Source: Dacryopinax spathularia
Taxonomy: Eukaryota; Basidiomycota; Dacrymycetes; Dacrymycetales; Dacrymycetaceae
Length of the DNA stretch: 64,000 nt
Direction: 5' to 3'
Assembly (NCBI GenBank): GCA_037974965.1
Contig: JBBPFI010000018.1
Coordinates: forward strand, 124,001 to 188,000
This document shows, one piece after another, positions 28,719 to 41,500 of the stretch. A model generated the notes under the pieces. It was not told the DNA's origin and did not search any database. It saw only the letters and a program-made list of their open reading frames with translations. The translations under genes were made by a program, and so were the position numbers. Numbering within the stretch: the first letter of the stretch is position 1; each line of letters begins with the position of its first letter.

Positions 28719-29538
28719 ATGATGCGCAAACTTGTGGCCGTCTGGTCGTTTCTCCTACTTTGCATGGTTGCGGCAGGCATCCTCTCTCTCGTCCTCGGCA
28801 TAGTCTGGAAGCAGCCTGATCTTCTGAACAACCTCGTCATATCCTCGTCAGACACGAATGGTGCGCTTGAGACTTTTCCTTCTGGTTCAAAGAGCACGCA
28901 TGCTCATCTGTTCCTCAGCCGGCATTGCAATGGGGGTGACTTTCCTTGTCACCGCTCTCTTCGCCGTAATCGCGATTATGCAACCTAACGCGAGCACCAT
29001 GCTTCTGCATATACTCAACTGGATGCTTATTGGAGTAGGCCTCGAGGTCGTCTCCATCGGCACATTCATTTGGTTCTATACCCTCACCGAGAAGACGGAC
29101 TTCGATGACCTCTGGCTCGTCCAATCACCGGAGAACATTGTCCAACTCCAGAATTTCGTGAGTGCATCGCCATCTCGCTCTTCATCGGACAGAGTCTAAT
29201 TTTAACAATCAGTTCTCCTGCTGTGGGTATTTCAACGGCACAGACCATGCCATCTATCAAGGCTTCTGCGCGAACACGGTGACCGCCCAGAACAATAGCG
29301 GGTGCTTCGTCCCGCTCACGGGCTATGCAGATGTGACACTGAATGACATCTTCTCGTACGTCTGTCTCACGCCATGGTGATTTCCAGTGCGCTCACCGAA
29401 CGAAACAGAACGGTGTATGGGTTTATGTTCATTATCGTTCTCTTCTTCCTCGCTACAGCTTGCGTGATCAACAAGCGCATTGAGCTCGAGCGATTCAAGC
29501 GCATTGATGAGAAGCGCGGCGGTACCGGCTTCGTATAG
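28719..29538 (+). CDS. tetraspanin-like four-pass membrane protein
   Basis: Four membrane segments in the tetraspanin order: LVAVWSFLLLCMVAAGILSL, IAMGVTFLVTALFAVIAIMQ, LLHILNWMLIGVGLEVVSIG and GFMFIIVLFFLATACVI. The large extracellular loop has the signature CCG in FSCCGYFNGTD plus further cysteines (GFCANTV, SGCFVPL). Introns at about 28860-28918, after QNF and after DIFS restore this frame. Length is about 215 residues. Fungal tetraspanins (PLS1, TSP2, TSP3) act in appressorium function and cell-surface organisation; which class this is cannot be decided by eye. Confidence 0.88.
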
Positions 29539-29755
29539 CCCTTCAACTCCCTGCGCGCATGCTTCCTCTTTGATTATACTTTTCCGCCTCAATCGGCGCC
29601 GAGAACTCTTGCGGTTGTGTTTTGTTCCAGTCCTTCCGTTCACAATTGTGCAAGTCATGGACAATCTGTAGTATTAGTGCCCCAGCTCCTGTTTGTGACG
29701 ATAACCAGGCACACCAGCCGGGCTCCATTAGATGATTACGTATACTCTGGTCTAC

Positions 29756-30783
29756 TCATTGGGAAAGGATATACTGCACCGCCTCCCAGTACGGCCTGTC
29801 CTGCTTCTCGAGCCGCTCTTGGATCTCTTCCAATGTTAGCCAGGCGAAGTCCTGCACGTCCTTCGTCGATCCAACAGCTTGGCCAGCCATGATGTGCCCT
29901 TTCAGGAAAAAAATCTTCGGCCCCCCGTTAGTGTCTGAATGCACGAATGTGGCGCGGTATGATCGTACCTTTTCACCCTGCGCGTCTTTGTTTTGGGAGC
30001 GAGATTCGCGCTGAAAGACGCCGACCGGTTGGCGGCCGACGATCCATGTGTGCATGTTGGGACCGCATTCTTGAACAAGATCGCGTGCGGCTGCCTGAAA
30101 GGCGGTTTTCCATTTCAATTCACTTCTGAGAGAACAGTCGGTTGCAAGATCGCACCTTGTGCAAGGCTTCGCCTTCCATGACCTCCCCTTGCGGAAACCT
30201 CCACTCCGCCTTCCCAGCCGTCTTCAGCAACAAATATAGGTTCCTCTCTCCCTTCCGGTTCAAGCTCCTCACATCCCCTTCCCTGTCAGCTTCCGTGACT
30301 CGACTAAGGGGTTGCATGTCCTCATCCTCTTCCTTTTCCTCCAGCATCTCCTCTTCCTGGCCCTTCTTGGACAGCCTGGCCTTCTCTCCAAACGCGGCGA
30401 CCTCTCGCTCTCGCTCTTCGATCGCAAACCTTCGTTCACCGACCGACCCTTTCTTGAAGTAAAACTCCCCTGGGAAGGGGTTAGACAAAGCTCGTGCAAT
30501 GCGCTGATTATATTCATAGTAGGCGGCTTCGAAGGGTGTTGGCTCCGAAGTCAGGAATGGGGAGCGGTTGAGGATGATGGAGGTGAGGAGACGATAGGGC
30601 TTGGACTCGGCTCCCAAATTAACGACGAGTGGTATGGGAGGTTCCTCGTCCAGAGCAGGGGACGATGAAGATCCTGCGCTGGTCTCGGTTGATTGCCATC
30701 TTCGAGCAGTTATTGGGGCCACGTTATCTGTCTCTCACATCAGACCGGTGCCATACTAAAGCTGTACTTGAAGATACAAACAT
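29756..30783 (-). CDS. MRPL46: mitochondrial large ribosomal subunit protein mL46 (Nudix-like fold)
   Basis: Structural protein of the mitochondrial large ribosomal subunit with a degenerate Nudix fold. The presequence ends ARRWQSTETSAGS, a typical cleavage context. The conserved front reads YRLLTSIILNRSPFLTSEPT and NPFPGEFYFKKGS. The Nudix-like part is EWRFPQGEVMEGEALHK, joined to AAARDLVQECGPNMHTWIVG, then FFLKGHIMAGQ and DFAWLTLEEIQERL. The start is taken as the ATG at 30781-30783 followed by a short first intron (two acceptor choices). This start is the weakest part. The gene is divergent from DLD1 copy 1. Confidence 0.9.
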
Positions 30784-31038
30784 GTTGGCAGTCGTACTGA
30801 CTTTATCCTTCGGCGGGCGACGTTCATTTTGAGATGGTCGGCAAAAAGGTCGTGCGCGATGAGGAAAGGGTCCCCAGTACGGCACGGCCGAAAAGGCGTG
30901 CTCGTGCCCAAATATCCCGTGCTTCTCTAACGCCGCGCATCCGGACAGGCAAAGGCAGGCAACGAGGTCGACCTCCACACAATCAATGAGCAACCTTTCT
31001 CATCGATCTGCTTGAGGTTCCTCGTATTGCAGACCATC

Positions 31039-33294
31039 ATGTTCTCTCGCTCGCTCGCACAGAGGACTGCTTTGCTCGTGAGGGCTAATAGGTCTACCCT
31101 TCTCCGGTCCAAGTCAGCCCAAGCAGTACGGCACAATGCCACCCAGGCCGGACAGCGGGACGGCGTGGTCGGCTTCACCCGCACGGGTGCGCTCGCACTG
31201 GCCACGATGACAGGCATCCTGGGCTATTGGGTCTCCCTCCAGCTCAACCCGCCAGCGCCCAGAGCCGTCGCTGCGGGCAAGTCTCCGGCCTCGGAGCCTT
31301 CGGCGTACGGATCGCAGGAGGACCTCAAACAGTGTATCGCCGAATTGCAAGCGGCGTTCCCTGCTGAGAGGGTCACGACCAACGCGGACGTGATTCACGA
31401 GCATGGCTACTCGACGAACGCACATCACCCTGCTGCGGACCCGTCGGTCGTCGTGTATGCCAACAGCACGGAGGAGGTTGTCAAGGTTGTCAACATTTCG
31501 AGGAAGTACAAGATTCCGATTTCACCGTACTCCGGGGGGACAAGTTTGGAAGGGAACTTCGGCTCTGTAGGTATGAACGTGGGATGCGCATACTGTCATT
31601 GATAACATATGCAGACAAACTATGCTGGTATTAGCCTGGATCTGTCCAACATGAACAAGGTACTAGAGATTCATGAGCAAGACGGCGACATGGTGGTCCA
31701 AGCCGGCTGTGCATGGGACGAGATTAACGAAATGCTCAAAGATAAGGGTATCCCGCTTTTCTTCCCTGTAGGTCGCTCTGTACGTCCTGTAACATCATTG
31801 CTGATTCTCTATAATAATGCAGCTTGACCCCGGTGAGGCCATGTCAGGAAGCGTTCTGTCGTGGGTGCTGATGGGTAATAGGGCCCGGCGCAACAATTGG
31901 TGGTATGATTGGAACTGGTTGCTCCGTATGTCATTCCATTTATTGTGATAATTTTGGCCGACATAGTCTGCAGGGGACAAATGCTGTTCGATACGGGACG
32001 GCCAAAGCAGAATGGTTCCTGAATGCTGCACGTATTTATCACCGTAATGTGAATCTGTCCCTGATCATTGCCCAGACTGTTGTCCTACCCTCCGGTGAAG
32101 TGATCAAGACTCGCAGGCGAGCTCGGTAAGTCACTGTATGCGTGCACCCAGAGGACGCTTGGCTTACAGCTCAGCAGGAAATCCTCAGCAGGATTCGACA
32201 CCACCAAGCTGTTCATTGGCGCGGAAGGCACTCTTGGCATAGTTACGGAAGGTACGCGGGCCTGGATCTTCATTGCCAAACTCCCGCCGACGCTGCGCAG
32301 CAACTATCCGCCTCGCTCCTCGCTTACCGACCTCGGTCTCCGTTGCCCAGTTCCCAAATGTAGAGTCTGCGACGGAGGCTGTCACGGAGATATTGAATAA
32401 GGGCGTTCCCATTCGTATGTCCTTGTCGAACTTATCCCTCATATACCCTCACAAGGCGACCAGAATGCGTGGAGCTTTGTGACGACAAACAAATGCAAGC
32501 GATTAACCGGGGAGGTTTTGCCGGCCGCAGCTACCCGGAAGTCGACAGTATTTTCTTCAAGTTCCAAGGCTCCCCTGCCGCGATCAAAGAAGCGTCCTCT
32601 GTGACTCAGAAGATCTGCAAGGCTCATGGCAGCACGGGTTTCTTAAGTGCGAAGAGTCAGCAGGAGGCAGACGATCTCTGGCACGCACGGAAGACCGCAC
32701 TGTGGAGCAATCTGGCGATGGTTCCTGGCAGCAGAGCATGGAGTACGGACGTATGCGTGCCCATGTCGCGCTTGCCGCAGCTGGTACAGGAGACCAAGGA
32801 AGATTTGGCGCAGCACGGGATCGTTGGAATGGTTGTCGGACACGTTGGTGACGGTTCGTCATTCATTCTTTCATTACGTAGTCCTCCACTTTACGTCTAA
32901 AACAGGAAACTTCCACACCAGCCTGCTGTTCAAGGATGAGGAAGAACTAGAAAAGTGCAAGGAAGCAGTACACAGGATGGTGGAGCGGGCGATCGCGCTC
33001 GACGGCACGTGTACGTCATGCGTGCTCTGCAGCCGTCTTGGCATTATCTGCGCTTGTTCTCACGTACGTAAATTACAGGTACCGGTGAACACGGTGTTGG
33101 TGTGGGCAAGAAGGAGTATCTGTATGAGGAGCTCGGCCCGGGTACGGTAGAGCTGATGAAGACGATTAAGAGGACGCTCGACCCGTACAATCTATTTAAT
33201 CCGGGCAAAGTGCGTGTACAGCACACTACCGTCGGACCGTGGACTCACCTGCTTGCAGCTCTACCCGGATGAGCCCCCTTCCAGCAAGCACTAG
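31039..33294 (+). CDS. DLD1: D-lactate dehydrogenase (cytochrome), copy 1
   Basis: FAD enzyme of the mitochondrial inner membrane that oxidises D-lactate to pyruvate and passes electrons to cytochrome c. The presequence MFSRSLAQRTALLVRANRS and a hydrophobic anchor (ALALATMTGILGYWVSLQL) are followed by the FAD/PCMH domain: PISPYSGGTSLEGNF, GISLDLSNMNKVLEIHEQDG, PGATIGGMIGTGCS, GTNAVRYGTAKAEWFLNA, KLFIGAEGTLGIVTE. The C-terminal FAD-oxidase domain has AWSTDVCVPMSRLPQL, GHVGDGNFH and GTCTGEHGVGVGKK. About ten introns. Intron 32028-32075 starts with GC. The reading frame is complete to the stop at 33292-33294, so this is a working-looking gene. Confidence 0.95.
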
Positions 33295-34497
33295 GGGTTG
33301 TACATATGAGTGTTGCAGTCTACTTGCTTTCTTGGTTTTGGAGAACGCGATGTTGTACCAAATTTCCTCGACTTCCTCGACTGCGATTAATGTGCCATAG
33401 CTGGAAACGAGCGTCGACGGAGGAGTTTTCTGGATTGCTCCTCTTCACCTTGCCGTAAGACGGTCACTCCACGGACGCCAGGGAAGGATGCGGCGGGCTA
33501 TGTTTTTTTCGCATCTTCCAATGATGACGCCAGTTCTTCCACGTCATGAAAGCGTCTTTGAACTTTCGGCACGTCCCGCAGGGACTGAAATTCCCCCTTG
33601 CCAAACGTAAATGGCGTAGTCCTACCGCGACGGAGAGACAGCCTGATAAATGCCGGCGATCCTGGCTACCGAGGGGGCGCGCCGACGAAGACGGCTTCTA
33701 CCTGTTAAATAATCATTACACCCCGATCGCACAGCCATGAATCTGTTCAAGTATCAGCGTGCCCTGAGAGCCAGCGTCTGCTAAATTTGACCCTGGCGGT
33801 TGCACATTCCTCTTCAGGTCAAGCGCTAGAGCTCTCCTGATCTGGGGGTCTAACCGTGAGGCAAGATGATCGGGCGCTGTAGGAATTCTTCGACCGTGTT
33901 TTTTCTGCACTTCTGGGACGCCCTCGAAGGACCACTAAGGATGAAACGGGTAGGGAACGCCGCCAAAAAAAACCAAAATAGCTTATAAGCGCCCGCACTC
34001 ACTGAGCGGGAAAGCACGATTACTACTATGTTAAGGGATCATCATCAAGAGATCTTGAGAAAACATATTCGGTGCCTAGCACGTACGGAGTCACGTCACC
34101 AACATTCGCATGGACAGAGAGAGCCGCCCAAATCGAAACGGTGATGTGAAAGTCCCTGAGTCGCATGCGGTCGCTTTGGGCGCTTCCATCAACGACACTT
34201 CTGCGATATACATTTATTCGATCTGACGCTCGAAGATACTGAACAGACGAACAATCCTTCACTTGGCATGGCTTGATGGGCGTTTATGAGCCAAGTAATG
34301 GGCGTGAACAGAGTGGGAGAACTGTGGTAGCGTCGACGATAGGCGTTGCGCTTCTGCCCGCTCATCAGATGCCCTTTCAGTCGCACTTCGTCTGATCTCC
34401 TGAAACCGGAAACGCACCCCCGGCAACACCACATCGGTACATAACCCCCTCGACGGACAGACATGGCGCAGTCCTTTCCATCTCCCACCGCCTCACC
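33295..34497. other. intergenic between the two D-lactate dehydrogenase genes
   Basis: About 1.2 kb with no recognisable coding sequence. It includes the terminator of copy 1 and the promoter of copy 2. An A/T-rich patch with an A run lies near 33965. I see no gene remnant between the copies. Confidence 0.5.
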
Positions 34498-36816
34498 ATG
34501 TTCTCCCGTTCAGTATCCCAGAGGTCGACCCTCCTTCCAAGAACCAGAAACGCGCTGCTCAAATCGCGGAGGACGCCAAATATAGCAACAGCGAGGCATA
34601 ACGGCACGCAGGCGGGTGCTGCTCCTGCTGCTCCCCGTTCGACTTCAAGCGGCTTCTCCGCTACGAGCGCGCTCGCGCTGGCAGCTGTGACGGGAGCTCT
34701 AAGTTGGTGGGCATCTTCGCAGTTCAGCTCCTCCCAACCCAAGACCGTCCCACCTGGCACAACGCCGGCGACAGTCCCTTCAGCGTACGGCTCCGAGGAG
34801 GATCTACGCAAATGCATCGAGGAGCTGGAAGCTGCTCTCTCAGAGGAGCAAGTGACGACCAACCCGGATGTGATCCTGCAGCACGGTTACTCGACGAACG
34901 ATCACCATCCAGCTGCGAATCCATCCGTCGTCGTATATGCTAACAGCACCGAAGACGTGGTGAAGGTCGTGAACTTGTCTCGGAAATGGAAGATTCCTAT
35001 CTCACCGTATTCTGGGGGAACGAGTCTAGAGGGAAACTTCGGATCGGTGCGCATATATCCCATTCTTTCCATTTCCCCGTTCCGTAATATACGCATTCTG
35101 ACATTGCCATTGGGTAGGCGGAGTATGCAGGCATCAGCCTCGACCTGTCGAACATGAACCAGATTCTGGAGATACACGAGCAGGATGGTGATATGGTTGT
35201 ACAAGCTGGTTGTGCATGGGATGCGATTAACGATTTGTTGAAAGAGAAGGGGATTCCACTTTTCTTTCCGGTGCGCTTCACCATACTATTCCCAATGTCA
35301 TATCTGACCGGTGACACAGCTGGATCCTGGTGCGCAAGCTAGGTGGAAGAAGCAGACTTCAGTGCTCATTGATGTTCAGGACCCGGTGCAACTGTCGGTG
35401 GGATGATCGCTACCGGCTGCTCGGTGCGTCTCATCGCAATTCAAACAATCATCCTGACTGACACGGCTAACAGGGCACGAACGCTGTCAGGTACGGCACT
35501 GCTAAAGCAGAGTGGTTCCTCAACGCAGTGCGTGTTCTCCGCTGACGTCCAGAGAAAATTGCTGACTGCGCACAGACCGTCGTCCTCCCATCCGGTGAAG
35601 TCATCAAAACACGTAGACGAGCTCGGTATGCTCTCTCAATTTTTTTACGAACCCAGAGCAACGTCTGAGATGTGGGAACAGAAAGTCTTCCGCCGGGTTC
35701 GACGTCACCAAGCTCTTTATTGGAGCTGAAGGTACACTGGGTATCGTGACAGAGGGTGAGTTGCGTTCATTCTCCCCACTATTTACGCGTGCTGAATATG
35801 TGGCAGCCACCATTCGTCTTGCACCGCTCCTCCCTACTTCCGTTTCGGTCGCTCAGTTCCCAAATGTCCAAGCGGCAACTTCGGCCGTCACGGAGATCCT
35901 GAACAAAGGCGTTCCCATTCGTGCGTAGCTTCGGCAAGGTATTATTGCTATTGCACCCCAGACTGACAGCTGGGCAACAGAATGTGCCGAACTTGTCGAC
36001 GACACTACCATGAAAACCGTCAACCTCGCCGGATTTGTCTCGCGCAAATATCCCGAGGTCGACAGTATCTTCTTCAAATTCCAAGGTTCCCCCGCTGCCA
36101 GGAAAGAGGCAGCCGCAGTTGCGCGAGAGATCTGCAAGAAGCACGGCGGGACCGGGTTCATCGCTGCGCGGAACGACGAGGAGTCGGAGGATCTATGGAG
36201 GGCAAGGAAGACGGCTCTTTGGAGTGGCGTAGCTGTTGGTATGGCTACCAGCGGGCCAAGCGTTCGCGCATGGAGCACAGATGTCTGCGTGCCCATCTCG
36301 AGACTGCCTCAGCTTGTGCAGGAGACGAAAGAGGATCTGCAGAGGCAGGGTATCTGGGGTGCTGTGATCGGTCATGTCGGCGATGGTGCGGTCTAGCCTG
36401 GATTTCTGTGAATATTTCTCGGCATTACTGACAAAAGCACAGGTAACTTCCACACCGGTATCTTGTTCAAGGACGAAGAGGAACTAGAAAAATGCAAGCA
36501 GGCCGTGCACCGGATGAACATGCGCGCAATCGCCCTCGACGGCACATGTACGTCCGCCTCTCGCGCGAATCCGGTAACATCCCACTAACTCCTGCTCAGG
36601 CACCGGTGAACACGGCGTTGGCGTCGGGAAGAAGGACTACCTTGTCGAAGAGCTTGGCCCTGGGACGGTGGAGTTGATGAGGACGATCAAGCGGACGCTT
36701 GACCCGCACAATTTATTCAATCCTGGCAAGGTGGGCTCACCATCCCATCGTTTGTCTGACGCAAGACTCATCCCGCCCTCCAGCTCTACCCGGATAACAA
36801 GCCATCCGCCCACTGA
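34498..36816 (+). CDS. DLD1: D-lactate dehydrogenase (cytochrome), copy 2
   Basis: Tandem paralogue of the preceding gene with the same domain order. The presequence starts MFSRSVSQRSTLLPRTRNAL, with a hydrophobic anchor ALALAAVTGALSWWASS. Core motifs: PISPYSGGTSLEGNF, AGISLDLSNMNQILEIHEQD, PGATVGGMIATGCS, KLFIGAEGTLGIVTE, FVSRKYPEVDSIFFKFQGSP and AWSTDVCVPISRLPQL. The last exon is GEHGVGVGKKDY to the stop at 36814-36816. Introns fall at the same places as in copy 1, and the intron at 35528-35575 matches the GC-AG intron of copy 1 in position and length but starts with GT. The presequence and linker are more diverged than the catalytic parts. No broken exon was seen. Confidence 0.95.
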
Positions 36817-37021
36817 GCGTGGCTCGAGACCTTTCCGTATCTTCACTTCTACATGACCCTATGTGACCGTAGAGGCGCCTCGCGTGGCGTCTCGTCTACT
36901 ATTGTCTTCTTCAAACAGGTCTTTCCTGACGCAACTCAGCCCTCCCCTTGCCCTCGCAGTTCGATGCACGCCCTCCAAGCTCGGCCGAAATTAGCCAATC
37001 CTTCTTGCACATCCGATCTCT

Positions 37022-38268
37022 TCAGGGTCGCATGGTATTGAATAGTCTGTCACCCTGTGCAGAAGCAGCCGTTGTCAGCGTTGTGTGGCCAAACGGAAAG
37101 GGAGGAGATGGAAAATGAGGGAGGGGGAGCGTACCGTGTCGCCCAAGCCAGGATTGATAAGCCCATCGGCCGTGAGCTCAGGATCGACAGCGGCGACCCA
37201 TATCTGTCGGGACGTCAGCTATTTGCCGTTCAGATTACGCAACTCCAAGGTAGGGGAAGGGTTGTGGAGCAGTGCTGAGGCGGGAAGGGGAGCGAACATA
37301 CATGTAACTCCGGGAATTCACTCTGGATCCTTTCGAGACCGGGTAGGGAAGCGAGCACCGCTAGGAATCGGATGTTCTCCACTAGGACCTTCCGTCAGCA
37401 TTGTAAACCCCGGCGAGCCAGTTCATCGCCCGAAGACATGAAGGGTTACAGGACGGCGGCGTCGAGGCTGGCTTGTTGAGCAGTGAATGTGAAGCGGAGA
37501 TACAGGTGTCATGGGGTCCACAAGGAAGGAGAATGGGCGGATCTGGGCACCGGCAAAGTGAGAGGGAAGACGTACCAGGTACACCCCACTCCACTATCAT
37601 TGTTATTGCCGCGCATGCGGTGCCCCCAGTAGCGATGAGGGGGTCAACAATATAGACCCGATCTACCTCCACGTTCTCCGGTAGCTTGGAGTAGTCTGCA
37701 GCACCATCATAAACACACTCTCTACAGAGGAACCTGGACAAGGAGAGGACAGGAAGAAAGGCAAAAGAGGACGGACGCACATTCTACAGGCTGCAATGTC
37801 TGTTTCTCCCTAAACAGGCCCACATGAAAGACGTTCGCATCCGGAAACAGCTGTAGCACGCCGTCCGTCATCCCAAGCCCCGCCCTGAGGATGGGGACAA
37901 CTCCTATCCGAGAGGCTATGAGCGCGCCGGTTGTTTGGGCGATGGGGGTTTGGATGAGAAGAGGGTGCAGCGGAAGGTCGGTAGAGGCAGAGAAGGCGAG
38001 GAAGACGGATATGTCGCGGACACCCTGTTGTCCCGATGAGTACCTTGACACTACATGATATGGAAGAAGGGACAGAGGGCGTACATCCCGGAACGTCCTG
38101 GGTGACGCGGCGATTGAGCGTAATGCCTGTGCGTGGGTCAGCTAAGGTCGGCCGGGTGTTGGGAAAGGTGAGAGCACGCACGGTGAGTTTGGCACTTATC
38201 ACCGGATGTGAGAGAAGGTGTACGTTTGGCGGCAGCTCCATCGGTGCAGGGATTGGCGGGCCAGACAT
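37022..38268 (-). CDS. FUR1: uracil phosphoribosyltransferase
   Basis: Pyrimidine salvage enzyme making UMP from uracil and PRPP. The start is taken at 38266-38268 (MSGPPIPAPMELPPNVHLLS). Spliced exons give HPVISAKL, LTHAQALRSIAASPRTFRDG, VRDISVFLAFSASTDLPLHP, IGVVPILRAGLGMTDGVL, FHVGLFREKQTLQPVE, YSKLPENVEVDRVYIVDPLI, ATGGTACAAITMIVEWGV (PRPP loop), IRFLAVLASLPGLERIQSEF, WVAAVDPELTADGLINPGLG and the last exon GDRLFNTMRP. All key motifs are present. Its 5' flank holds a long polypyrimidine microsatellite on the coding strand. It converges on DLD1 copy 2. Confidence 0.94.
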
Positions 38269-38300
38269 AGCGGAAGTGGGTACAGGCGCGCCTTGAGGGA

Positions 38301-38367
38301 GAGGAGGAGGAGGAGAAGGAGGAGGAGAGGAGGAGGAGGAGGAGGAGGAGGAGGAGGAGGAGGAGGA
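38301..38367. repeat. (GGA)n microsatellite in the FUR1 5' flank
   Basis: Nearly unbroken GGA/GAG trinucleotide run of about 65 bases on the plus strand, starting 33 bases upstream of the FUR1 ATG. On the FUR1 coding strand it is a (TCC)n polypyrimidine tract, a type common in fungal promoters and leaders and able to form non-B DNA. Confidence 0.9.
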
Positions 38368-38536
38368 CCAACATGATAAGGGTCCTGGTTGGATTCCGAA
38401 TGACGGCACCGGCTATCACCGGCTGCCACATTGCTAGTGCGCTGATGACCCTTGTACGTCGTAGGGAGAGCAGCAAAGGCATTATGATTAGCTAGTACAA
38501 CCACCGCGATCTGACCTGAGCCTGAAAGCAGTGTCG

Positions 38537-41500
38537 TCAGTCCTCTTCCTCGTCCATCTCCATCCTAATCTCGTCCTCATTCACCGCCTCCTCCTGCTGC
38601 ACCGTCGTCCTCTCCTTGGCAGCTACGAACGCTGGTCCCCTAACGCCTCCTGAAGCAGCACCAGCACCAGCCGCCCGCTCAGCCTGCGCCATCGGGTCCT
38701 GTTCCTCCCCTGCCCGGGTCTCGTCATCCCCGTCCGCCAGTTTCTCCCCCTTCCGCGCCGCCACGGCCTGGGCGGCCAAAAAGCTCACTTCGGTATTATA
38801 CTGTGCCTGGACGGACCGCTTGATGCGCAGCATCTCCCTGAACGTGTCTTCCGAGCCCGTCTCAATTTCGAACGCGTTCCACTCTGCCCAGAACTCAGGG
38901 TGGACACGCGGGTCGCAGAACTGCGAGGCGTGCGCGTAGATCGCACGCGCCCGGTCGATTTCGCCGAGTTTGCGCTCGAGCGCTGCGAACCGCAGACACA
39001 TTTGGGCTGTCTGGGCGTCTGGAAGAACTTCGATTGCTCGCTCGTAGATGGGGCGCGTGGCGGGGAGGCCGAAGTTGGCAGCGGCCTTTGCGATGTAGAT
39101 GGTGAACATCTATCGTGGTCGTTTGCGTCAGTACGGCGCAAAATAGGGTGGTAAGCGAGACACACCTCAAACTTGTCCTCATCAGCAACGGCCGACGTTG
39201 CCCGATCGTAGATCGCCATAGCCCTCTTGGCCAGCCCAAAGTCTTCCTCCAGCTTGGCATACATCAAGAACAGCGGCTTGCTCTGCTTCGGCGGACACTT
39301 TTCCAGCGCCTGCTCAAACAAGTCCCTCGTCCGTTCCAGCTTCGAGCCGCCCTATTGCATAGCAACTCAGCCACGCACAGGGTGAGGAAAGGGATAAAAC
39401 ACGCACATAACGTTTCACAAACTTGGACAGATAGATGTTCCATATCTCGAACGCGATCGGGAATGTGAACAGCTCGACACCGCGCTCGTACACCTTGAAG
39501 CTCTCCTCAAAGTACTTGTTGTCCTCCAGGAAAGCCGCGTAGTTGATGATAATCTGCGCGTTGGCGATCTTGAGCTCGAGGATCTTTTCGTAGGCGCGCT
39601 TGGTGGACTCGACAGTGCCGATGGATTCTTCAAGGTCGACGTAGAAGGACCAGAGCTTGAGGGACTTGAAGAGGCGGGCTTGGACGGGGAGGCTCTGCAA
39701 GGTACGAAGGTCAGTTCAGAACGGCGCATTTAGGAGCAGATATGGTGCACATTGTCATGGTACGAAATTTTGGTATTCTTGGGCACAGCAGTAGCCCGCT
39801 GCATAACCCTTATAGCCTCATCATAATTTCTGTGCGGCGAATCAGTATGTTCGTCCTAGTGGACAGGCGAGGAAATAGGGCACTCACCCAGCCCTCAGCT
39901 CAAGCTCAGCCCACTCGCACCACACCTCAGCCAAATCATCCACATTTCTAAATTGCACGCCTGTCGCCCGTTCCAGCACCTTGCGCGCGCTCTTGAGGTC
40001 CGGCTCGGCTTCCTTCGACGCCCCGCCTTCTTCATAAAACCGCGCGAAATGGATATAGAGCTGATGGAGGTTTGCGGTCGCACGCTTAGGGTTGATCGTC
40101 GATAATGCTTGTTCGTATGTTTTGGCCACCTATATGCGTGTCAGCCCGGCTTGTCTACCGCGCGCAGAGTGTGGAAAGCGAAATGTACGCACGTTCTCGT
40201 CATCTGTCCCATGCAGCGCCACCCTCTTCTCCCACTCCTGCACATCATTCGGATTCCGACGCAACATGACCTCATTAACCAAAAACGGCCTCCGATCCAT
40301 CAGTTCCTCAAACGCCTTCATCCGCTCGTCCAGCTCCCGCTCTGTCTCCTCAGCCTCCTCGGGATCCTCGATGCTCGGCAGCGACTCCATGAGCGCGGAG
40401 ATGAGCGTTTCGGAGAACTCGGCGTAGGCGTCGAATATCTGGGTGAAGTCGCGTACGGTCAGGACGGAGGATTGACCTTGCTCGAACGTTTCTTTCGCCT
40501 GTTACCAAAAGATAATCATGCTTTAGCATACGCCCGCACATCGAGAGGAAGTCAAAGAAAGGAAGGAGAGCGCACCCGATCGAAATCGCCCCTCTTGGTC
40601 CAGTACGTCGCCAGTCCAGTCCACAGCCGTCCCGCCTGGTCCTTATACACCTCAAGCCCGTCCTGCTTGACAATCCTCTCGATATCCAGTTTCTTCCGAT
40701 TCTGCATGTCCGTCTCCTCTTCGCCCTGTGCCGGCTTCTCGCCGTCGTCCGGCGAGTAGCCCACGTCGTCCGAGAATGCCTCTACCACTTCGAGGAACTC
40801 GAGCAGGAGCGCGTAAGGGGATTTGCCCGAAGGGGAGGTGTAGGTACCCGATGCGGCTTCCCGTGCCAGTTTGAGCAGCAGCTTGGCCGCTTCGAGCGGA
40901 CGAGGAGAGCCCCGTCGCTCGGGGAGCAAGAGCCCGCCACTGGACGTTCGCCCTTCTTCCTCGTCATCCTCCTCGTCGAGGTCTTCTTCCGGTCCAACGC
41001 GGCCAAGGAGGAGCTTGGCGAACCGCTCGCTGAGGCTGGTGTCGACCGACAGGTATCGTCGATAGATGGCGACCATCGTGGCGCCGCCACGGGACTCGGC
41101 AAAGTGTAGGTAGAGAGGCCATATCCGGGGATGAAGGGATGGAGGGAGTGTGCGAAGTGCGCGGTCAAATGTTCGGCGGGCGTGGGTGTGGGAGATAGGA
41201 GGAGGCACGCCTGGATGGAGGAAGATGGAGAGGTAGAGCAGCCATATGCGGGGCATCTATTCCCAGGATCAGTTATGCACACCATGTATGCGCGGGAGAC
41301 AAGAGAGACGAACATTAGGCAACCACATCACCGCCCGCTCACAGACTGCGATCAAGCTCTTCCACTCCTCCCACCCAAGTACGGGGTCGACCCACCGCGC
41401 CTCATCCCACACCTCCCTCTCCTCCCATTCATCCTCCATCATCTCCCTCATACTCCCACCCTTCCGCCTCCCTCCCCCAGCGCGCTTCCGCCTCTTCGCT

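Noticed and set aside
32020-32080. DLD1 copy 1 as a pseudogene because of an apparent frame break
   Set aside because: A GC-AG intron at the position of the GT-AG intron of copy 2 restores the full conserved frame.
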